A program made the position numbers and the translations under genes. The notes under the pieces were generated by a model that had not been told where the DNA came from, did not search any database, and worked only from the letters and a program-made list of their open reading frames with translations. A stretch of 64,000 nt of DNA from positions 160,524,676-160,588,675 of the forward strand of contig NC_072792.1 of assembly GCF_028583425.1 (NCBI RefSeq), written 5' to 3'. Positions 35,571 through 45,972 of this stretch are shown one piece after another; position 1 is the first letter of the stretch; the number at the start of each line of letters is the position of its first letter. Source of the DNA: Eublepharis macularius. Taxonomy: Eukaryota > Chordata > Lepidosauria > Squamata > Eublepharidae.

Positions 35571-35805
35571 CAACAACAATAAAAGCAGTGTGCTTATATA
35601 CTGACTTTCTGGACAGATTAGTGCCCACTCAGAGTGGTGAACATAGTGTTATATTATTATCCCCACAATACAGCTGGGGAGCTGGAGCTGAGAGGAATGG
35701 CTTACTCAAGGCCACATGCTGAGCTCATGGCGGTGGGAATTGAACCAGCAGAATGTTGACTCGCAGTCCAGCCACTTAACCACTATGCTATAGCAGCTCT
35801 CAAAG
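35568..35805 (-). mobile_element. SINE A (reverse)
   Basis: Begins with the reversed tail AACAACAACAACAATAAAAG, then TATATACTGACTTTCTGGAC, TATTATTATCCCCACAATAC, and ends with the tRNA-like head CCACTTAACCACTATGCTAT reversed. Confidence 0.82.
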
Positions 35806-35909
35806 AAGTCATGGTAGTGAGCAGCAGAGGAAGAGGCAAAATTGCTTGATGCCTTTGGGAAGCACCCTCATCTATTACTTGTCCTAAACATTTAGCATAT
35901 GGGATAGTG

Positions 35910-36115
35910 GATACGTGGTGTAGTAGACAGAAAGTCAGGTTAGGATCTCAGAGACCTGGGATTTGAACCCACACTCCGTCATGGAAGCTCGCTGGGTGAC
36001 ACTCAGCTTAACTTACCTCACAGGGCTATTGTTGTGAAGGGAGGGGAAAACAGAGTTGAAAGTTGCTTTGGATCTCTATTGGGGAGAAAAAGTGGGATAG
36101 AAATAAATAAGGAGC
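35910..36115 (+). mobile_element. SINE C
   Basis: TACGTGGTGTAGTAGACAGA, GGGATTTGAACCCACACTCC, CACAGGGCTATTGTTGTGAA and tail GGGATAGAAATAAATAAGG. Confidence 0.83.
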
Positions 36116-36844
36116 TATACTACTTCTCAAAATGGAGGTTCTGCTCCTTAGCTATCGTGACTTCAGTGTACCTATCTGCTAAGAATTTGGGGTGGATCAG
36201 CATGTTCCTGGCCCCTGGAAGACGGATCCAGTTGCCCAGTGTATGAGATCTGCCTTGTCCATCCTTCAGACTGCCAGTATCTCTGCTAGCACAAGGTGTT
36301 CTGGTTTTATCTTCAGTGCTTCATAGGGAATAGCTCTGACCTCCACCGAGTTTAGCAGTACAAGCCTTGCTCACCTGAGTTATTGTGCTGACACAGCAGC
36401 TTAGGGACTAAACAACCTGTCTGCTCCCACCCACCCCCACCCCCACCCCAAGGAATGGGTAACCAGAAGGATTAGTCACACACTGAAGCTTATATACAGA
36501 TCCTTAAATGCTTCGGTGGACTGAAGCCAACAGATGTAACCCTGACCCTGCTTAAATCAATGGGAGCTGTGCCATAGACATAAACATCAATTAGGTTTTC
36601 TGCATGTTCAGCAAATGACAGTGTGTTAACAAGAATCACACATTGCACTTGCTAAAGGATAGTGTGTGGGTGTGGGTGCTCAAAATTCAGTAGGGTCCTG
36701 AAATACATACACTCCCTTGTTGTGTCATCTCAGGTTCAAAGACTTTTGAATTTCCAGAACTATTTGATGGGTACCATTTTGTACTGTTTTCACTTAAGGA
36801 AATCTTGCAGATAGGATTGGCTTCCCAATGCAGAATTGGGGTCT

Positions 36845-38930
36845 GATTTATTTATTTATTTGTCATTTATAGTCCGCCTTTCTCACTGAGACTCAAGGCA
36901 GATTACACAGTATGAAATTAGTACAATCCATATCAAGTACATTTCCTTACAGTATCAAGGACATTTCCATAAACAATGCCATAGGATAAATAGATACAAG
37001 TTTAAAAAGACATAGCGTTAGCAAGAATCCAATACAGAGTAGAAGAAAATACTGCAACAGAACATAATCACTTCTAGGATTGACATTAGACAACATAAAG
37101 CACAGGTAGTACATAAGAGTACATATTTAAAGCAACAGATAATATGTAAGGCAATATAATGGTGAAGTCTATGGTCCCTAACTCATTAGCAAAGCATCTG
37201 AGACCCCATCCCTATAATACAGCCCTCCCATTTGAGTAAAAAGCCTTTTTGAATAATTCAGTTTTGCATCATTTGCAGAAAGCCAGGAAAGTGGGGGCTG
37301 TCCTGACCTCAGGTAGGTTGTTCCACAGGATAGGGGCCACCATGGAGAAAGCCCGTGTATGGGCTGCTGTTGATTTTACCCATGTGCAGCCTGGCACCTG
37401 CAGGAGACCCTATTCAGATGAGCGAAGCTGCCATAGAAGAACATACGGAGGGAGGCAGTTCCGCAGGTATGCCAAACCAAGGGCATGAAGAGCTTTGTAT
37501 GTAATAACCAATACCTTGAACTGAGCACGGTAACTGATAGGTAGCCAATGGAGTGACTGTAGGATGCAGGATGCAGTAGAAATCTTAGAACTGTAGGATG
37601 GGAGTGAAGCTCATGCTTCTACTCGCGACTGATAACAGTCGAGCTGCAGCATTTTGCACTAATTGGAGCCTCCTAATTAGCTTAGCTGGGAGATCTATGT
37701 ATAATGCATTACAATAGTCAAGCCTTGATATTACCATAGCATGGATCCAGGTGGCCAGATCAGCCGTGTCGAGATAAGCCATTTTCCAGGCAAGAGTGAG
37801 GTTGTAAAAAGCATTTTTTGCCGCTGCCTTAACTTGTTTTTCTAGTAGTAGCGCTGGATCCAGTATAACTCCTAGGCTCTTAACCAAGTCAGCAAGGGTC
37901 AAACAAACTCCATCAAAAGTGGGGAGTACAATATCCTTCAAGATCTCTGCCTTCTCTACAAGCATCACTTCCATCTTGTCTGGGTTCAATTTCAATTTGT
38001 TGTTTTTCAACCATTTCACCACGGCTGTCAGGCAGCGATCTAAGATTTCTACTGCATCCTGTGGGAACCTAGATAGCGAGATTATAGCGTTGGGTGTCAT
38101 CTGCATATTGGTGACATCCAACTCCATAGTTGCGAATGAGTTCTCCTAAAGGCTTTACGTAGAGATTGAATAACATGGGAGATAAGATTGCGCCCTGCGG
38201 AACCCCAAAAGATAGTTCCCATTCTGGAGATAGCTGATCTCCAATGGCCACATTTTGAGTCCGTTCCATAAGAAACGATTTAAACCACTCCAGGGCACAT
38301 CCTCTGATGCCCACTTCTGTATCTAAATGCCTCAACAGGATGGCATGGTCTACTGTGTCAAAGGCTGCAGATAGATCCAGGAGGAGCAATAAGGAGGCAT
38401 GGCCTTTGTCTATATTCAGACGGAGATCATCCACTAACGCTACTGTTTCTGTCCCATGCCCTGGTTTGAATCCTGACTGGAAAGGGTCCAGAGCTCTAGA
38501 GTTGTCCAAGAAGGTCTGGAGTTGGTCACCTACTGCTCTTTCAATCACTTTTCCCAAAAGGGGCAGATTAGAGACTGGGTGATAATAGGCCACGTTTTTG
38601 TCTAGGGATGGTTTTTAAAGTAGCGGACGGATAACAACCTGTTTGAGCTGCCAGGGAAAGCTGCCCTGAGTGAGTGATTGATTTACAATAGACTTCAGTG
38701 GTTCACTGATGTGGTCCTTACTTGATGTTAACAGCCAGGATGGGCAAGGATCAAGCGCACAAGTAGTGACTTTCATAGACATCAGGATCCAGTTAAGATC
38801 TGTCATTGTAATTGGTTCAAGGCAGTCCAAATGTAAGCTAGATGGTGTATTAAGCAATTCTTCCATCTCGTTTGCATTGCAGTTAGCATCTAGATCAGAG
38901 CATATTCATGCTATTTAAATGGGATGCTGA
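36845..38930 (-). mobile_element. L2-type LINE, largest copy (about 2.1 kb)
   Basis: Minus strand. 3' end at about 36845-36910 (TATAGTCCGCCTTTCTCACT reversed). Frames read VVKWLKNNKLKLNPDKMEVM (37585-38127), then LLLLLDLSAAFDTVDH, LSFGVPQGAILSPMLFNLY and YADDTQ (38069-38593, RT catalytic motif), then DPCPSWLLTSS and PWQLKQVVIRPLL (38615-38866). Two frame breaks separate the pieces, so no full RT is encoded. The 5' end is truncated at about 38930. It is the best-preserved of the L2 fragments here. Confidence 0.92.
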
Positions 38931-39029
38931 CAGGACAGAAGAGGTTACACGTGTAACATGGCACATATCCAATGTCTTGCTTAACTTGTGCCTTCAAACA
39001 ACGAGTGCATAGCACATCAGAAATTATTG

Positions 39030-39180
39030 TTCTTTTATTATTTACTTCATTTATGCCCCATTTTCCTCCTCACTGGGGATCCAAAACAGCATTCATTATT
39101 ATCCTCTCCTCTATTTTATCCTCACAAAACCCTGTGAGAAAGTTTAGAGATGAGTAACCTGGGAAGGTATTGTGCTGTAC
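39030..39180 (-). mobile_element. SINE C remnant (reverse)
   Basis: TTATTTACTTCATTTATGCC, TCCTCTATTTTATCCTCACA and AACCCTGTGAGAAAG are the reverse complement of the SINE C 3' half; the tRNA-like head is missing. Confidence 0.6.
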
Positions 39181-39264
39181 GTTGAGTCAATTGCTCCTGG
39201 TTAGACACCAGACTCCTTCAGAAAGTCACAAGGATAAATTCTTCTTCCTTACCAGTTTAAATTA

Positions 39265-39475
39265 GGCTTACAACTGAATGTTTCCTTGGTGACCCCTTGT
39301 TCCTGTCCAGACTTTATTTTTTTCTGTGTTTTTACGCCTGTATTTCAGTTTTGGTTTTAATTGGTTTGCTGATCTATTTTTATAATGTTCTGTTTTTAAT
39401 TGTTAGACATCCTAGCAGCCCTGATTAGGTGGCAAGGTGGGATATAGATGTTCTAAATAAATAAAGAAAAGATGA
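39265..39475 (+). mobile_element. LINE 3' end (L2-like)
   Basis: T-rich 3'UTR ending GTGGCAAGGTGGGATATAGATG, then TTCTAAATAAATAAAG, similar in plan to 20395-20685 and 58400-58480. Confidence 0.5.
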
Positions 39476-39629
39476 TAGAATTTCAGATTACTGGTAGAGG
39501 GTACCATTTGTGAACATTTCCCATGGTGAAAAGAAGTTCCTGCCAATAAAACACTGACACTTCATGTGCAGAAGCTCTAGATCAGCATTTATTGAGCTGT
39601 GCAGTTTTATATTTTCAAGGAGCTTTTAA

Positions 39630-39833
39630 AGAGCCAAGCTACAAGTGACGCCTGACACAGGTTGGACACTTGTCAGCTTCCCTCAAGTTTTGATGGGAAA
39701 TGTAGGCATTCTGGTCTTGCAGCTGTAATGGAGAGCCAAGCTGTAAAACCAGGACGCCTACATTTCCCATCAAAACTTGAGGTAAGCTGACAAGTGTCCA
39801 ACCTGTGTAAGGTGTCACTTGTAGCTTGGCTCT
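39630..39833. mobile_element. Foldback element, AAGCTACA hairpin family
   Basis: About 95-base arms (39630-39724 and 39738-39833): AGAGCCAAGCTACAAGTGAC, GGTTGGACACTTGTCAGCTT and CAAGTTTTGATGGGAAATGT at the left all recur as complements at the right with few mismatches. It can form a near-complete hairpin and does not code for protein. Confidence 0.85.
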
Positions 39834-40270
39834 TAGTGTGCAGGGACATTCAGAAATGGCATCCGCCACCTGTCATATTGCTGTTGACTGCTCTCTCACC
39901 CAGCTATGTTGCATGTTTGGATGAGCTCTTTCTGTATTTGGGACTAGGAAGACACTTTACTGGCTTACCAGCTTAGACCTGCATATCTTGTGAGTCCTCA
40001 CACCAAACACAACTCACTTGCCAGGACAACTTCCTGTTTCTGTTGAGCTGCCAAGCATGATGACGGAAGTTAGCTGGCTAGTTATTTACTACATCCTTAC
40101 TCCAAGGAGATCATGAGCAATCCTAAACGGGTCTATTTAGAATCGTAGTTGGGTCTGTTCAATTGGATTTACTCCCAGGAAAGTGTTCTTGGGATTGGAC
40201 TGGTAATGCCTGACGCTGATGATGCACGGCTTCCTATAGGATCTTCCTATGGAACCTAGAACTTAACAGT

Positions 40271-40372
40271 GGCTGATTCTGCACACATTGGATAATGCAC
40301 TTTCAATGCACTTTAGCTGTCGTTTGGAAGTGGATTTTTTGTTTCACACTCAAAAAATTGTGCTAGCAGAAC
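40271..40372. repeat. Half copy of the GGCTGATTC foldback family
   Basis: GGCTGATTCTGCACACATTG, GATAATGCACTTTCAATGCA and GTTTGGAAGTGGATTTTTT match the left arm of 63501-63652; the right arm is missing. Confidence 0.65.
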
Positions 40373-40394
40373 AGTCTCCAATCTTCCTGCCCTT

Positions 40395-41195
40395 GAATAC
40401 ATGAAGCTCCCTTATACTGAATTATATGATCGGTCTATTGGTTAGTAGTCAGACCCCTCCACCCGCTGAGGAGCAGTATATAGATGTGAAATCATAAACG
40501 CCCTCCCTCATATGTCAGAAGCACAAAGCACTGCCTGGTCTAAAGTGAAACAAAATGGATGCCAGCTGGGTAAGAGCCTAGAAAATGTTTCACAAGGGGA
40601 GTCAGAGTGGCTAACTTACTAATGGTCCCTTCTACCTAAGTTTGCCAGTTCCCCGCTGGGGGTGGGGGATCCCCCGCTTCCACCCTCCACCCCCCCGCCC
40701 CTGCTTACCTGGCTGGCAGGGGAGACACAGGCCTCCCAAGGGCAAACTCCCGGGTGGTGTGGCATGCTCTCATGGGCCCAATCTAGGCCCAAATTGGGCC
40801 AGATCGAGCTGCTGTGGAGTGGGAGAGCTCTCCCACACTCTGCAGCTGCCCAATTTGCCATCCTCCCGCTCCACGGAGCGCAGCAGCGCTCCCAGGGCAG
40901 CCACAGCACATGTGATGATATCACTTCCTGGTAAATGAAGGTAGGAAGGTAGGTGTCGGGTCCTCCACCTCCTGCTGGGAGGACAGGGGGACCTGGCAAA
41001 CCTATTTCCACCTCAGGAGAGACAACTAAGACAATGAGGTCTCCCAAGAAACTCCTAAGTTTATCCCTGCCTCACTTCCCCTCACCCATTTAGTCTGATT
41101 AAGCGCCACCTAATGCTATTCACCAAACCTGGTAGCTTTTCCCATCTGGTACTCACAGGGTCATCAAGTGCCATTTACACATATAGTCCACCTCT
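40395..41195. repeat. Unnamed composite repeat, copy 1 (interrupted)
   Basis: Matches 43776-44225 in order: AGACCCCTCCACCCGCTGAGG, CACTGCCTGGTCTAAAGTGA, ACAAAATGGATGCCAGC, GGGTAAGAGCCTAG, CCCCTCACCCATTTAGTCTG, TGCTATTCACCAAACC, TACTCACAGGGTCATCAAGT. A GC-rich TIR element (40632-41010) splits it. The left edge looks like a reversed SINE B tail. It may be part of a longer element extending to about 41640. Confidence 0.6.
40632..41010. mobile_element. GC-rich TIR element (GTTTGCCAG type) nested in composite repeat
   Basis: Starts TAAGTTTGCCAGTTCCCCGC and ends GACCTGGCAAACCTA, inverted short ends. Strongly GC-rich interior (CCACCCCCCCGCCCCTGCTT). It is related to the TAGGGTTGCCA elements at 43185-43735. 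Confidence 0.6.
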
Positions 41196-41199
41196 GGTG

Positions 41200-41650
41200 A
41201 AACCATCAAGCATCTCTCACTCATTATCCACCTCTAGAAAACCCATCAAGTTATTGTTTGGGGGGGCAAGAATATCAGCATGTCCCAGGGAGCATTTTGC
41301 TCTATATTTGGAACCCCTAGTCACTAGAGAGAGTGCCTGTGTTTGGATCCATACATACATCCCCAAATCCACTTGGGCCTTCTCTCTGTGAAACACTGGA
41401 CGTTTCACAGCTGCCTCTACGGACCTCCATCTTCGAGACTGGTAATTGTAGCCTTCCCTAGAATTGCTTTCTCTCTTTTCCTCCCCAATTTCCTCAGGGT
41501 TAGCCTCGTATATGTGCTGTGTGTGATTGTATGTTTGCCCTTTCTCTTTTAATAAAAAACCTTTCTGGTTGAACATCTGGCTGGTTTATTTCTAGAATTC
41601 TCTTTAGGGGAAAATCCCCATAAACATTGGAGGAGAATCCCAGTTACCTG
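41200..41650. other. Possible LTR-like right part of composite repeat (weak)
   Basis: Contains TTCTCTTTTAATAAAAAACC (polyadenylation-like) and, 60 bases on, AAACATTGGAGGAGAATCCC, which has the general look of an LTR end followed by a primer-binding-like TGG. No matched LTR ends and no gag/pol frames are seen, so this is a suggestion only. Confidence 0.25.
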
Positions 41651-41719
41651 CTCTCGCCGTGTCTCCTTTAAGCTAATTCCTCCCAACTAATTAAGAGACT
41701 GCCTATTTGAGTAACATAT

Positions 41720-41880
41720 CAAGGTCAGTATTGTCTACTTCAGCTGGCAGCAGCTCTTTAGGGTCTCAGCTAGAGATCCTTCACATCACTTACTTACCTG
41801 GTCTTTTTAACTTGAGATGATGGGGACTGAACCTGGGACCTTCGGCATGCAAAACAAATGTTCTGCCACTGGGTAACAGT
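41720..41880 (-). mobile_element. SINE B (reverse)
   Basis: AAGGTCAGTATTGTCTACTT, CTGGCAGCAGCTCTTTAGG, TGAACCTGGGACCTTCGGCA and TGTTCTGCCACTGGG. Confidence 0.8.
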
Positions 41881-42029
41881 TCCTTCTCAGAATCCTTCAG
41901 GGAACCTTTTCCACATGAACTTTTCTGTCAAGGAAATCTGGTGTGTCTGCCATGGAAACCTTGTAGCAGAGGATTGTGGGGATAGTTAATTTACACGTCC
42001 AAGCAATTGTGCTTCAAAATTGCCTTCAT

Positions 42030-42290
42030 GTGAGAGCCAGTTTGGTGTAGTGGTTAGGAGCAGCAGGACTCTAATCTGGAGAACCAGGTTTGATTCCCCA
42101 CTCCTCTACTTGAAGCCAGCCGGGTGACCTTGGGTCAGTCACAGCTCTCTCAGAGCTCTCTCAGTCCCAACCACCTCACGGGTGATTGTTGTGGGGATGA
42201 TAATAACATACTTTGTAAACCGTTCTGAGTGGTGTTAAGTTGTCCTAGAGGGTGGTATATAAATAAAACATTATTATAATATTATTATTG
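42030..42290 (+). mobile_element. SINE A
   Basis: GAGAGCCAGTTTGGTGTAGT, AGGACTCTAATCTGGAGAAC, GGTTTGATTCCCCACTCCTC, GAAGCCAGCCGGGTGACC and tail TATATAAATAAAACATTATT. A single tRNA-like head. Confidence 0.87.
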
Positions 42291-43184
42291 AGAAGCACAC
42301 CAAACTTTCCTGCAGCTGTCCACTAGAGAGGGCAATCACAGAGATGAGCAAGAGGTCGGTGAAAGAAGTTTGCTTGCCGTTATTCATTTTTACCATGTGG
42401 AATCTCTGATAAGCCTCTGAAGAACCACAGGTCTCCTGGACACTATCTGAAAACCCACTACACTAGCGCAGTGAGGCTGTATCTGGTTCGTTGCTTCCTT
42501 GAAAGTGATGGGATGTAAATGGTAAAAATATTGCTCTCTTAGTGTAAATAGCATGAGGATATCTGGATACAGCTGCAGAGCTTTCTAACTGCGTACTGAA
42601 GTCTAATGTTCTGTGACAGAATTGGGTTTTGCCAGGTTTGTGTAGGAATTTGACTGAGGGGCAGAAGTGAATACTGTAATCTCCATTTAAATCAGAGAGA
42701 CTCTGTAAAATATTAACTTCATCTCCTCTGGCAGAACAGATCTTAGGCATCAAAGGAAGGGTGTTTGCACCACCTGTAGACACACCAAAGCATTTAAATT
42801 TTCTCATCCATAAATCATTCTCTTTGAAGAAGAGACAATGATCTTCTGGCTTTGATGTGCAAGAAAAGGCATTCAGACTTAAAAGAAAATGTTTGTGGCA
42901 TACATCTCCTGTGTTGGACTTATTTCCAAGTAAATATTCATAGGCTCTGGTTGTTTATATGTTGATTCTGTCAAGGAAGAAACACTAATGAGGCCAAACA
43001 AGAATTGGCCTGAGGGCCAATTCACAAATATCTTGGCTCTGTTATAGAGGATACAGAATTCTGTGAACTGAGATCATTGAAAATCTCAAAGGCAGTGCCT
43101 GATTCACATCAGAACTGTGAGGTGTGTGGAGGGAAACTTTCAGCATTCTCTTTGTGCTGCTTTCAAATCTGAAAGGGCTCAATT
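42291..43184. other. No gene seen (intergenic)
   Basis: Unassigned AT-rich sequence between repeats, with no exon-like structure. The minus-strand frame at 42463-42807 has no recognisable motif. Confidence 0.45.
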
Positions 43185-43465
43185 AAGGTTGCCAGTCCCC
43201 TGCTGGGAGCAGGGAATCTCCCGCTCTCAACCTCCACCCCGTCCCCGCTTATCTGGCCGGCTGAATTGGCCTGAATTGGGGCACTGTGGAGCTGGCCCGT
43301 ATCGGGGTGCTGAGGAGCACAGCAGTGCTCCTGCATGCTGCAGCGGTCCAACTCGGCCTGCGCGATGGCGACACTTCCTGGAAGTAATGTCATCACACAG
43401 GCTGGGAATGCAAGGAGATCATCTAAGGCAAGTGCCAGGTCTCCAGCCTCCCGCTGGAATAGGGC
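43185..43465. mobile_element. GC-rich TIR element 1 of a tandem pair
   Basis: Starts AAGGTTGCCAGTCCCCTGCTGG and runs through ACCCCGTCCCCGCTTATCTGGCC to GTGCCAGGTCTCCAGCC. The right end merges directly into the next element. Confidence 0.55.
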
Positions 43466-43735
43466 TGCCAATCCCTGTTCCCACCTCCTCCCCCCCCGCT
43501 TACCTGGTCAGTGGGGGACGTGCCCCCCGTGGTGCCCCCGCACCTCGCAATGGGCCCGTTTCAGGTTGAATCGGGCTGCCCTTGACCCACGTGATGACAT
43601 CACTTCCTGGAAGTGACATCGTCATGACTGCTGGGAGCGCAAGCGCGAGAAGGGACACTAGATGCCATGGAGGGTGAGTGCCAGGTTCCCAGTCCCCCGC
43701 CGAGGGACTAAAGGGACCTGGCAACCCTACGCTGG
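43466..43735. mobile_element. GC-rich TIR element 2 of a tandem pair
   Basis: Starts TAGGGCTGCCAATCCCTGTT, interior GCTTACCTGGTCAGTGGGGG and GATGACATCACTTCCTGGAA, ends CCTGGCAACCCTA. Inverted ends TAGGG...TGCCA / TGGCAACCCTA. Confidence 0.6.
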
Positions 43736-43775
43736 GAAGGTGAGGGAACCTAGCAACCCTAGGCCCTATACACAC

Positions 43776-44240
43776 AAAGCTGCCTTCTACCGAATTGGAC
43801 CATTGGCCTATCAATGTCAATATTGTCTAATTGTTAGCAGTCAGACCCTTCGTCCTGCTGAGGGTCAGTTTATGGACAGAAAACTATAGACACCCTTTCT
43901 TCAAATAAGCCCAAGACACTGCCTGGCCTGAAACGAAACAAAATAGATGCCAACCAGGTAAGAGCCTGGAAAAATATTTTAGAAGGGACATCAGAGCAGC
44001 TGATTGACCAACGGCCCCCTCCACACTTCAGAGAGACACCTAATTTAGGACAGTGGGTCTCACAAGAAATTTCTGACTAATCTTGTCCACACCCGGCCTC
44101 ACCCCCCCTCACCCATTTATCCTAATTTAGCAACACTTAACACTATTCACCAAAACGGGTAGCTTTCCCCATCCGTTACTCACAGGGTCATCAAGCACCA
44201 TTTACACCTCAGGCTCCCTCAGGAAAATTCTCAATGGGTT
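43776..44240. repeat. Unnamed composite repeat, copy 2
   Basis: Uninterrupted relative of 40395-41195: CACTGCCTGGCCTGAAACGA, ACAAAATAGATGCCAACC, CCCCTCACCCATTTATCC, ACACTATTCACCAAAACGGG, TACTCACAGGGTCATCAAGC. The left edge (CAAAGCTGCCTTCTACC...ATGTCAATATTGTCTA) is a reversed SINE B tail. Confidence 0.6.
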
Positions 44241-44439
44241 GTGCTTTATGTTAGCTAGTTTGCATTTTCCACTTCAGGCCTCCCAATAGGTCTTGGTCCA
44301 GTTCTGCTTCTGTGGCACAAACAAGAAAAATTGTGGAAGCTGTAAGGAGCCACAGCGAGCTAGGCAGGGGAGGGATGATATTGTAAGGTGCTACCACAGT
44401 GTCAGCCTTCTAGCAATTGGAGGTCCCAGACTGTGGGAG

Positions 44440-44790
44440 TTGCTGGCAGTTTATTTATAATTAAAACATGTATACCCCAGCTTCCTTTGTGGCTCAAGGA
44501 AGCTGAGAAATCCAAATTTAGAACATACAAAGCATAATACCCCCATTCTTGAACCTGCATCCCATTACAAACCCTAGTGAATAAAATGGTCTTGCAGAGC
44601 CTCCTAAAAACTTCTAGGGATGCTTCTCCCACCTTCCCATCTCAGGAAGCTCATTGCATAATGGAAAAAGCACAGGCTCAAACTGCCTCAGGTAGGGGAA
44701 CAGATGGTGTTGGCAACCTCAAGATTGCAAATAGTGCATGTAGGTTCTAGTCTTCGAAGGGCTTTAAAGATATCCAGCACCTTGAAAGAA
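44440..44790 (-). mobile_element. LINE 3'UTR remnant (L2-like)
   Basis: CAGAGCCTCCTAAAAACTTC, TCAGGAAGCTCATTGCATAA and CGAAGGGCTTTAAAGATATC follow the same order as the L2 3'UTR at 4640-4920 (polar similarity to the CATAGTTTGAGG...AGGGCTTTGAATG region). Diverged. Confidence 0.5.
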
Positions 44791-44802
44791 AAGGTAGCTG
44801 AG

Positions 44803-45022
44803 TAGGGTTGCCAGCCTCCAGGTAGTGGCTGGAGATTCCTGGAATTACAACTGGTCTCCAGGCCACAGAGATCAGTTCACCTGGAGAAAATGGCTACTTT
44901 GGGGGGTGGACTATGGAATTATGCCATGCCAAGGTCCTTCCCAAACCCCACCTTTTCCAGGTTTCTCCAGGTTTCACCCCCCAGATCTCCAGGAATTTCC
45001 CAGCTTGGAGTTGGCAACCCTA
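44803..45022. mobile_element. hAT-like TIR element (TAGGGTTGCCA family)
   Basis: Starts TAGGGTTGCCAGCCTCCAGG and ends GAGTTGGCAACCCTA. Same family as 61935-62166 in the opposite orientation. Flanking 8-mers TAGCTGAG and TAACTGAA agree at 6 of 8 positions, as an aged target-site duplication would. Confidence 0.8.
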
Positions 45023-45154
45023 TAACTGAAGCATGGTAAGTCATGGTTAACTAAAAAGTTATTTTGAGGATGCTTGTAGATAAAACACACACTCAAGTTT
45101 TAGTCACAATTGATTCCAAAGATAGGGATGGAACCTGGGTCACACAATAGCAAT

Positions 45155-45250
45155 TGTAGGATTTGAGGTGGCACCTTAGAGACCAACAAGATTTTCAAGG
45201 TATAAGCTTTCGAGACCCAAAGCTCCCTTCAGATACAAGAATATAATAAT
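45155..45250. repeat. Unnamed repeat R
   Basis: GGTGGCACCTTAGAGACCAA, CAAGGTATAAGCTTTCGAGA and AAAGCTCCCTTCAGATAC: the clearest copy of this dispersed family in the window. Confidence 0.6.
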
Positions 45251-45491
45251 AGTAGCACTTGTGAACATAGATAATATTTAATTTGTCATTTAAAATATTG
45301 CGAGCTCAATTCATCGTCCCCCTCCCTTGCTTGTTGCCTTAAGAGCTTATACCGGCTGTGCAGTTTTCCAATCCTTAGCTATTGTTTATGGATGCAACTC
45401 TTTGGACATTTTGGAAGTAATTCATACTGAACTCAGTGGAACTTACTCCAGAGTAAACATGCATAGGATTGGCCTGCACGTCGCTATCATA

Positions 45492-45725
45492 GAGCAGAAC
45501 CACAAGTGACAAAAGGCACAGATTGGACACTTGTCTGCTTCCCTCAAGTTTTGATGGGAAATGTAGGCAGCTTGGTGGAATGTTGGACAAGTGACAGTTG
45601 AAAAGTCCATTGGACAGCAGTCAGAGAGCGAAGCTGCGAGACCAGGATGCCTACATTTCCCATCAAAACTTGGGGGAAGCAGACAAGTGTCCAATCTGTG
45701 CCTTTTGTCACTTGTGGTTCTGCTC
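45492..45725. mobile_element. Foldback element next to the ALKBH8 promoter
   Basis: Inverted arms of at least 78 bases with about one mismatch: GAGCAGAACCACAAGTGACA, GGCACAGATTGGACACTTGT, CTTCCCTCAAGTTTTGATGG, GAAATGTAGGC at the left and their complements at the right. Both sides are flanked by ATA. Interior shared with 39630-39833. The high arm identity suggests a young insertion or ongoing arm correction. Confidence 0.87.
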
Positions 45726-45884
45726 ATAATGGGAAACCAGCCTTAGTTATCACAGTTTTGAATTAAGGACACGTATTTTGTTGAATCACTATTTCAGAAA
45801 TAACGGAATATACTATATTTAATAATTGTCACGAGGTTAAACCCCCTCCATGTACTTCTAAAGGGTTAACACTGGAGCGTCTGC

Positions 45885-45940
45885 AGGCATGATGGGAGTT
45901 GTAGGCAAGTAACTTGTGGGAGTTGTAGTCCACTCCCCTG
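45885..45940 (+). promoter_or_regulatory. Putative ALKBH8 promoter: two ZNF143/THAP11-like motifs
   Basis: Two copies of a TGGGAGTTGTAG core occur within about 40 bases: GCATGATGGGAGTTGTAG near 45890-45907 and GTGGGAGTTGTAGTCC near 45916-45932. The reverse complement, CTACAACTCCCATCATGC, matches the ACTACAAYTCCCA promoter element known in vertebrates and bound by ZNF143/THAP11. There is no TATA box. Position directly before the candidate exon 1 donor supports a promoter for ALKBH8. The region is not a strong CpG island. Confidence 0.55.
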
Positions 45941-45972
45941 CCTTCCTCTTCAGCATGGCTGCCTCCTGTAAG
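45900..45972 (+). other. ALKBH8: ALKBH8 putative non-coding exon 1
   Basis: A short exon candidate ends at 45972 with donor AAG|GTAAAT. It lies just downstream of two promoter-type motifs and 2.6 kb before the first coding exon. It contains an ATG at 45955 in a purine-rich context (CAGCATGG). Joined to the acceptor at 48583, that frame reads six codons (MAASCK) and then stops at the TGA that opens exon 2, so the ATG would be an upstream ORF, not the main start. The 5' edge (transcription start) is not visible and is approximate. No transcript evidence is available. Confidence 0.5.

Noticed and set aside
38069-38593. A functional reverse transcriptase gene
   Set aside because: Although YADDT and SAAFDT motifs are clear, frame breaks and 5' truncation show a dead L2 copy.
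41540-41650. A full endogenous retrovirus
   Set aside because: Only a polyadenylation-like signal and a TGG-containing segment are seen; no gag, pol or env frames and no paired LTR ends.
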